DNA of 38,021 nucleotides, taken from positions 1 through 38,021 of the forward strand of contig JBIIGI010000019.1 in NCBI GenBank assembly GCA_044236545.1, given 5' to 3'. Source of the stretch: UBA6821 sp044236545 (GTDB lineage: Bacteria > Verrucomicrobiota > Verrucomicrobiia > Chthoniobacterales > UBA6821). The position numbers and the translations under genes are program-made. A model generated the notes under the pieces. That model saw only the letters and a list, made by a program, of their open reading frames with translations, was not told where the DNA came from and did no database searches. Positions 33,375 to 38,021 of the stretch are shown piece by piece; within the stretch, counting starts at the first letter, position 1; each line of letters opens with the position of its first letter.

Positions 33375-34661
33375 ATGAACGACACCACCATCACAGCCAT
33401 CCACGCCCGCGAAATCCTTGATTCCCGTGGAAATCCCACGCTCGAAGCAGACGTGCATCTTGCAGGCGGAGCCGTCGGACGCGCGGCAGTCCCGAGCGGC
33501 GCCTCCACCGGTGAACACGAGGCCGTGGAGCTGCGTGACGGCGTGAAGGGACGTTACCTCGGAAAGGGTGTCTCCAAGGCCGTGGCCAATGTCATCAACC
33601 ACATCACCCCCGAACTCGTCGGCTACAATGCGCTCGACCAGGTCACGATCGACAAGGTGATGCTTGAACTCGACGGTACGCCGACCAAAAAGAAGCTGGG
33701 TGCCAACGCCATCCTCGGCGTCTCCATGGCCGTGGCCCGCGCCGCCGCCGCTCAACTCGGACTCCCCCTCTACAAATACCTCGGCGGCCCCAACGCCAAG
33801 GTCCTGCCCGTCCCGATGATGAACATCCTCAACGGCGGCGCCCACTCGGATGCTCCGATCGACTTCCAGGAGTTCATGATCATGCCCCGCGGACTCCCCT
33901 CCTTCTCCGAGGCCCTGCGCTGCGGCGCCGAGATCTTCCATGCCCTGAAATCCGTCCTCAAGGACCGCGGCCTCTCCACCGCCATCGGCGACGAGGGCGG
34001 TTTCGCCCCGAAACTCAAGAGCGCCGAGGATGCCCTCGACTCCATTTCCCTCGCGGTCAAGAAAGCCGGCTACAAGCTCGGTGATCAGGTCGCCATCGCC
34101 CTCGATGTCGCCTCCAGCGAGTTCTACGACGCTGCAAAAAAACAGTACGTCTTCAAGAAGTCCGACGGCAGCAGCCGCACCGGCGCCGAACTCGTCGCCT
34201 ACTACAAAAAGCTCTGCGCCAAGTACCCGATCGTCTCGATCGAGGACGGCTGCGCCGAGAATGACTGGGCGACGTGGAAACTCCTCACCGAGGCGCTCGG
34301 TGACAAGGTCCAGCTCGTCGGCGACGATCTGTTCGTCACCAACGTCGACTTCCTCCGCAAGGGTATCGAGAAGGGCGTGGCCAACTCCATCCTTGTGAAG
34401 GTGAACCAGATCGGCTCGCTCACCGAGACCTTCGACGCGATCGAACTCGCCAAGGAGAACAGCTACACCGCCGTCATCAGCCACCGCTCCGGCGAGACCG
34501 AGGACACCACCATCTCGGACATCGCCGTGGCGACCAATGCCGGACAGATCAAGACAGGCTCCCTCTGCCGCACCGACCGCGTCGCCAAGTACAACCAGCT
34601 CCTCCGCATCGAGGAACAGCTCGGTGAAGATGCTGTTTACGGCGGCAAGCTAAAGTGCTAG
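33375..34661 (+). CDS. eno: Enolase
   Basis: A 428-residue glycolytic enzyme converting 2-phosphoglycerate to phosphoenolpyruvate. Conserved motifs: AREILDSRGNPTLEADV, GASTGEHEAVELRD, the GDEGGFAPKL loop, the Mg ligands in ALDVASSEFYD, SIEDG and GDDLFVTN, the catalytic Lys in ILVKVNQIG, and the signature SHRSGETEDTTISD. Full length. It is followed after 10 bp by ftsB, the same order as in many bacteria. The 128-bp gap upstream holds a half-arm of the GTTAAAA repeat (CGTTGAAAAGTTAAAAGC, about 33261-33278) and no clear promoter. Confidence 0.98.
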   Translation: MNDTTITAIHAREILDSRGNPTLEADVHLAGGAVGRAAVPSGASTGEHEAVELRDGVKGRYLGKGVSKAVANVINHITPELVGYNALDQVTIDKVMLELDGTPTKKKLGANAILGVSMAVARAAAAQLGLPLYKYLGGPNAKVLPVPMMNILNGGAHSDAPIDFQEFMIMPRGLPSFSEALRCGAEIFHALKSVLKDRGLSTAIGDEGGFAPKLKSAEDALDSISLAVKKAGYKLGDQVAIALDVASSEFYDAAKKQYVFKKSDGSSRTGAELVAYYKKLCAKYPIVSIEDGCAENDWATWKLLTEALGDKVQLVGDDLFVTNVDFLRKGIEKGVANSILVKVNQIGSLTETFDAIELAKENSYTAVISHRSGETEDTTISDIAVATNAGQIKTGSLCRTDRVAKYNQLLRIEEQLGEDAVYGGKLKC

Positions 34662-34671
34662 GAATTCCCCG

Positions 34672-35022
34672 ATGGCACAGAGCCATACCATACAACACGG
34701 CGCGCCGCGCCGCCGATCACAGTCAGAATATCTGCCTGTGGCGATGCGTGTCGTCTCGTCACTCATCGTCCTTTGCGCCCTTCTGACGGCGGGATTCACG
34801 TTTTATCCCGAGTGGGTTCGCCTATCCGACATGAAGCGCGAACTCGCAAAGCAAAAGGACCGCATGGAGGATCTTCGGAATCTTTCGCAAGCGCGGGAGC
34901 AGGAGATCCACCTGCTCGAGACCGACCGCGAGTATCTTGAGATGATCGCCCGCGACCGACTCGACCTCATGAAGGAAGGGGAAACCATCTTCAGGTTCGG
35001 CACCGGTCAGCATAAGTCCTGA
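34672..35022 (+). CDS. ftsB: FtsB/DivIC-family septum protein
   Basis: A 116-residue bitopic membrane protein of the divisome. A basic cytoplasmic N-terminus (about 1-24), one TM helix (about 25-46, VVSSLIVLCALLTAGFTF), and a coiled coil (about 50-85, LSDMKRELAKQKDRMEDLRNLSQ) are followed by the family ending YLEMIARDRLDLMKEGETIFRF. Position right after eno supports the call. The N-terminus is longer than in E. coli FtsB. Confidence 0.9.
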   Translation: MAQSHTIQHGAPRRRSQSEYLPVAMRVVSSLIVLCALLTAGFTFYPEWVRLSDMKRELAKQKDRMEDLRNLSQAREQEIHLLETDREYLEMIARDRLDLMKEGETIFRFGTGQHKS

Positions 35023-35044
35023 ACAGTGCCATTGCCCTGAAGAA

Positions 35045-35172
35045 GACTATTGGTCTTTTAGCCTTTTGGCCTATTGGGGGTAAAATTTCAGCCCACCATT
35101 CCCGACAATCCCCATCCCCTTTTTGTTCTCCTTCTTACCCAACGGTCTAATAGACCAACAGCCTAACAGCCT
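35045..35172. repeat. Inverted pair of phased octamer tracts
   Basis: The left tract (about 35045-35080) reads as GACTATT-GGTCTTTTA-GCCTTTTGG-CCTATTGGG. The right tract (about 35137-35172), in reverse complement, reads AGGCTGTT-AGGCTGTT-GGTCTATT-AGACCGTT. They face each other across about 56 bp, like the arms of the GTTAAAA elements but with different unit bases. This is the first half of a 395-bp gap (35023-35417) without an intact gene. Confidence 0.5.
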
Positions 35173-35185
35173 CCATTTTTCTGCC

Positions 35186-35350
35186 ATGTCCGAACCCATC
35201 GACCTAACCACTTTGGATGCCTCCGGGCTTGCCGACCGTCTCGGCGCGCTCAGGAGGTTTGTCTGCCGGTCGTCCCCGACCAGGCATCCTCTCCCGCTTC
35301 GCAGTTTCGGACTTCTCGGACCCGCAATCATGGGGTCCTCGAATGACTAA
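35186..35350 (+). pseudogene. Duplicated prfB start region (truncated copy)
   Basis: Positions 35184-35260 are identical to 35416-35492, the prfB start, over 77 bp. The copy includes the ATG, 25 codons and the internal AGGAGG, but stops just before the slippery CTT TGA. After that the frame continues for about 29 unrelated codons (VCRSSPTRHPLPLRS..) to a stop at 35350. A 54-residue product is possible but unlikely to act as a release factor. Confidence 0.75.
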
Positions 35351-35417
35351 GCCGCGTTCCCACGCGCCTTTTCTTTTCACAGCTTCCCTGATCTCGCCTT
35401 AAATTCCTCAAGTCTCC

Positions 35418-36561
35418 ATGTCCGAACCCATCGACCTAACCACTTTGGATGCCTCCGGGCTTGCCGACCGTCTCGGCGCGCTCAGGAGGTTTCTTTGACG
35501 CGCCGGCACTTGCCGAGGAACTCACGGGCATCGAGACCCGGATGACCGAGTCCGGCTTCTGGGATAACCGGGAGTCGGCCCAGAAGGACATGGAACGTGT
35601 CTCCTCCATCAAGGCGAAACTCGGCCCCCTTGCCCAATTGGAGCAACGCGTGGGCGATCTGGAGATCCTCAAGGAGATGGCACTTGAGGAAAGCGATGCC
35701 GCTTCCAAGCTCCAAGCCTCCGAGGAAGTAGCCAAGGAATTCCGAACCCTCACCACCGAGATCGAAAAATTCGAGCTCAAGCAGTTCCTCTCGGGCGAGT
35801 TCGACAAGGCCAACGCCTACCTCACGATCAACTCTGGAGCCGGAGGCACCGAGTCGTGCGACTGGGCCGACATGCTCATGCGCATGTACAAGCGCTGGAT
35901 CGAGCGAAGTGGCTACAATGCCACGGTTGTCGACATTCAGGAAGGTGATGAGGCGGGCATCAAGTCGGTCACTCTCGAGGTAAAGGGAGACCACGCCTTC
36001 GGCTACCTCCAGACGGAGCGCGGCGTTCACCGCCTCGTCCGGATCTCTCCCTTCGACTCCGCCAAGAGGCGCCACACATCCTTCGCCAGCGTCGATGTCA
36101 CCCCGGAGATCGAGGATGCACCCATCGAGATCAATCCGGCCGACATCGAGCGCGACACCTATCGCGCGGGTGGAAAAGGAGGACAGAATGTCAACAAGGT
36201 CGAGACCGCCGTCCGTCTACGCCACGTCCCGACCGGCATTGTCGTTGCCTGTCAGGCAGAGCGAAGCCAGGGCCGCAACGCCGAACTGGCACTGCGTCTC
36301 CTCAAGGCCAAGATCTACCAACTCGAAGCCGACAAGAAACGCGCCGAACTGGACCGCCAGTACGGCGAGAAGGGGGAGATCGCCTGGGGAAGCCAGATCC
36401 GCTCCTACGTCTTCCAGCCCTATCAGATGGTCAAGGATCACCGGACGGGCGTGCAGACCAGCAACGTGCAGGGCGTCATGGACGGGGACCTGGACGCCTT
36501 CATCGAGGCAAAGCTCCGCGGCGTCACCAAGGGTTCCAACGACACCGACGACGATCTCTGA
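35418..36561 (+). CDS. prfB: Peptide chain release factor 2 (programmed +1 frameshift)
   Basis: RF2 ends translation at UGA and UAA. The frame starts at ATG 35418, reads 26 codons (MSEPIDLTTLDASGLADRLG then ALRRFL), meets TGA at 35496 and continues by a +1 shift at GAC 35497 (DAPALAEELTG), giving about 380 residues. The stop-recognition tripeptide SPF is in VRISPFDSAKRR and the peptidyl-hydrolysis GGQ is in RAGGKGGQNVNK. As in E. coli, low RF2 lets the ribosome pause at UGA and shift, so the protein controls its own level. Calling only the downstream frame would miss the true N-terminus. Confidence 0.96.
35484..35498 (+). promoter_or_regulatory. prfB frameshift signal
   Basis: The internal Shine-Dalgarno AGGAGG (35484-35489), three bases TTT, then the slippery CTT (35493-35495) and TGA C. 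Spacing and order equal those of the well-studied E. coli prfB site (AGGGGG-TAT-CTT-TGA-C). Confidence 0.95.
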
Positions 36562-36606
36562 TTGGTAGGTTGGGATTTCGGCTCCGGACTGTGTTGCCTC
36601 TCGGTC

Positions 36607-36625
36607 AGCGTAGGTGCACTACGCT
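36607..36625. terminator. Hairpin between prfB and the DUF1622 gene
   Basis: AGCGTAG and CTACGCT form a perfect 7-bp stem with loop GTGCA in the gap between two convergent genes. It is followed by CTCCCT rather than a clean T-run, so it may be a weak bidirectional terminator. Confidence 0.45.
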
Positions 36626-36657
36626 CTCCCTGAAGATGACTCTCTCCCTTAACCGTT

Positions 36658-37056
36658 CTACTTCTTCACCTCGGCGGCAATGACAGAAACACCTGTTTGC
36701 GTGAGGGAGCGCTTCCAAGGGAGCGTCCCCTCGATCTCGATCTCAAGCGAGAAGGAGAGGAAGGTCCGGATCAGGACGATGATTCCCAAAATCAGGACAT
36801 TGTTCAGGGTGGGATCAACGGCGACCGTCCTGATGAGGTCTGCGGCGACGAGAACTTCGAGCCCCGCGAGGATGGCACCGCCCAGAGTTCGCCTGAGCGT
36901 GGTGTAGGCTTTGGAACCGTCACCCGTTTTCCTCCAAGTCCTGAAGGCAAGAAAGGCGGCAAGGAAGAGACCCACCACGAGCACCGCCACACCGATCCCC
37001 TCCGCAACATGGACTATGATCCCGAGGATTCCGGAATAGGTGTCGGGGGTTTCCAT
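36658..37056 (-). CDS. DUF1622 membrane protein
   Basis: A 132-residue protein with three hydrophobic segments: about 10-38 (ILGIIVHVAEGIGVAVLVVG), about 58-76 (GGAILAGLEVLVAADLIRTV) and about 85-103 (NVLILGIIVLIRTFLSFSL). The GAILAGLEVLVAADLI stretch and the ending SLEIEIEGTLPW mark DUF1622. Function unknown. The frame is intact here, while a 47-bp relic of the same gene start lies at 185-231. It converges on prfB. Confidence 0.88.
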   Translation of the reverse strand: METPDTYSGILGIIVHVAEGIGVAVLVVGLFLAAFLAFRTWRKTGDGSKAYTTLRRTLGGAILAGLEVLVAADLIRTVAVDPTLNNVLILGIIVLIRTFLSFSLEIEIEGTLPWKRSLTQTGVSVIAAEVKK

Positions 37057-37213
37057 GAATCAGATGCTTAGCCGAAGAACCGTGAAAGCTGAAACCCTAA
37101 ACTTGAGTAGCGATTGATCATCGCGATCAGACTCGCCCGCTTTACCTCAGCACCTCGCCACTCCTTCGTCCTCCGGACTGACTCGCAGGGGCATCCTGAC
37201 GGGTCGATTAGAT

Positions 37214-37242
37214 TTGACTAGGGGAGCGGTGCCTCCTACCCA
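37214..37242 (+). promoter_or_regulatory. Possible promoter for the gapA gene
   Basis: TTGACT (37214-37219), a 17-bp spacer and TACCCA (37237-37242) lie 46 bp before the start codon. The -35 is good and the -10 poor, so this is tentative. The rest of the 231-bp gap 37057-37287 shows only a short GCGAT/ATCGC inverted repeat near 37112. Confidence 0.25.
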
Positions 37243-37287
37243 TCTTTGTTTCCCGCACCCCCGCGCGGGCCACCCAACACCAACATC

Positions 37288-38021
37288 ATGCCAAATATCG
37301 CCATCAATGGGTTCGGCCGCATCGGCCGCCTTGTCTTCCGTGCCATCGTCGAACAGGGGCTCCTCGAAAAGGGTTACAAAGTCGTCGCCGTCAACGACCT
37401 CGTCCCGGCCGACAACCTCGCCTACCTCGTGAAGTATGATTCCACCCAGGGAGTCTTCAAGGGTGAGGTCCACAGCGAGAAATCATCCCCCTCCGTGGAA
37501 GAGGACGACACGCTCGTGGTCAACGGCCACAAGATCAAGTGCCTCGCCGTGAAGGAAGGTCCCGCCGCCCTCCCCTGGAAGGAACTCGGAGTCGATGTCG
37601 TGATCGAGTCGACCGGACTCTTCACCGAGGGAGAGAAGGCCAAGGGCCACATCACCGCCGGCGCCAAGAAGGTCATCATCTCCGCCCCCGCCAAGAACGA
37701 GGACATCACCGTCGTCATGGGCGTCAACGATGAGAAGCTTGATATCTCCAAGCACAGCATCATCTCCAACGCCAGCTGCACCACCAACTGCCTCGCCCCC
37801 GTCGTCCATGTCCTGCTCAAGGAAGGCTTCGGAGTCGAGGAGGGTCTCATGACCACCGTGCACAGCTACACCGCCACCCAGAAGACCGTCGACGGTCCCT
37901 CCAAAAAGGACTGGAAGGGCGGACGCTCCGCGGCCATCAACATCATCCCCTCCACCACCGGAGCCGCGAAGGCCGTCGCCCTCGTCTGCCCCGAGGTGAA
38001 GGGCAAGCTCACCGGCATGTC
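37288..38021 (+). CDS. gapA: Glyceraldehyde-3-phosphate dehydrogenase (partial, runs off window)
   Basis: About 244 residues are visible, beginning MPNIAINGFGRIGRLVFRA (NAD-binding GxGxxG form). The catalytic Cys lies in SNASCTTNCLAP, and the following TTVHSYTATQKTVDGPSKKDWKGGRSAA and NIIPSTTGAAKAV are standard for glycolytic GAPDH. The insert-free spacing and the EKGYKVVAVNDL region fit the type I bacterial enzyme. The frame is open at the window end, so the C-terminal quarter is missing here. It oxidises glyceraldehyde-3-phosphate to 1,3-bisphosphoglycerate. Confidence 0.97.
   Translation, partial: MPNIAINGFGRIGRLVFRAIVEQGLLEKGYKVVAVNDLVPADNLAYLVKYDSTQGVFKGEVHSEKSSPSVEEDDTLVVNGHKIKCLAVKEGPAALPWKELGVDVVIESTGLFTEGEKAKGHITAGAKKVIISAPAKNEDITVVMGVNDEKLDISKHSIISNASCTTNCLAPVVHVLLKEGFGVEEGLMTTVHSYTATQKTVDGPSKKDWKGGRSAAINIIPSTTGAAKAVALVCPEVKGKLTGM

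Noticed and set aside
33330..34484. 384-codon minus-strand frame opposite eno
   Set aside because: Mirror of enolase codons; no recognisable domain.
35045..35172. Possible CRISPR array or tandem repeat locus
   Set aside because: Units are about 8 bp, degenerate and without spacers of even length; no cas genes are in the window.

Overview
The window looks like a stretch of core chromosome from a GC-rich bacterium, most likely of the Verrucomicrobiota/PVC group. This placement is inferred from gene content and style: a GreA-type transcript-cleavage domain fused to a long N-terminal region, LeuS of that type, enolase followed by ftsB and prfB, DUF1622, and many short secreted hypotheticals. No sequence search was possible. 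No phage, insertion sequence with a transposase, CRISPR array or rRNA gene was seen.

Layout. Positions 1-328 hold part of an intergenic repeat and a dead fragment of a DUF1622 gene. Positions 329-5093 carry a GNAT acetyltransferase, rdgB (minus strand), leuS and a cytochrome b562-like periplasmic protein. Positions 5500-10347 form a compact minus-strand run read as N-carbamoylputrescine amidase, M14 metallopeptidase, secreted hypothetical, hisB, hisH, hisA, with two 4-bp stop/start overlaps. Positions 10375-13954 hold a secreted cyclophilin, an NAPE-PLD-like metallo-beta-lactamase-fold hydrolase, 5-formyl-THF cyclo-ligase and an AI-2E-family permease. Positions 14011-18453 encode an RND efflux pump and its lipoprotein adaptor. 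Positions 18540-21325 encode a FAD oxidoreductase, a DUF1365 protein and a low-complexity protein. Next come a TrpF-like protein, a small membrane protein, a Cache-GGDEF diguanylate cyclase, tRNA-Ala(GGC), a degenerate class III cyclase-like membrane protein and a zinc-ribbon Ser/Thr kinase. Positions 27028-33246 hold an RluD-type pseudouridine synthase, family 4 uracil-DNA glycosylase, PlsC-type acyltransferase, alpha/beta hydrolase, CoaB-like protein and the Gre-fusion protein. The window ends with eno, ftsB, prfB (with its programmed +1 frameshift), a DUF1622 membrane protein and the start of gapA.

The most unusual content is between the genes. A family of intergenic elements has arms built from phased units of about 8 bp (GTTAAAA/GTTACA type). 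Two copies end exactly on the stop codons of rdgB and hisA. A nested 84-94 bp hairpin-rich module is present in two copies and absent from a third, is flanked in one copy by a 7-bp direct repeat, and shows paired substitutions in its stem. The first 75 nt of prfB, up to but not including the slippery codon, are duplicated exactly 232 bp upstream. A 47-bp relic of the DUF1622 gene start lies about 37 kb from the intact gene. Together these suggest an active small-repeat and local-duplication process in an otherwise housekeeping region.
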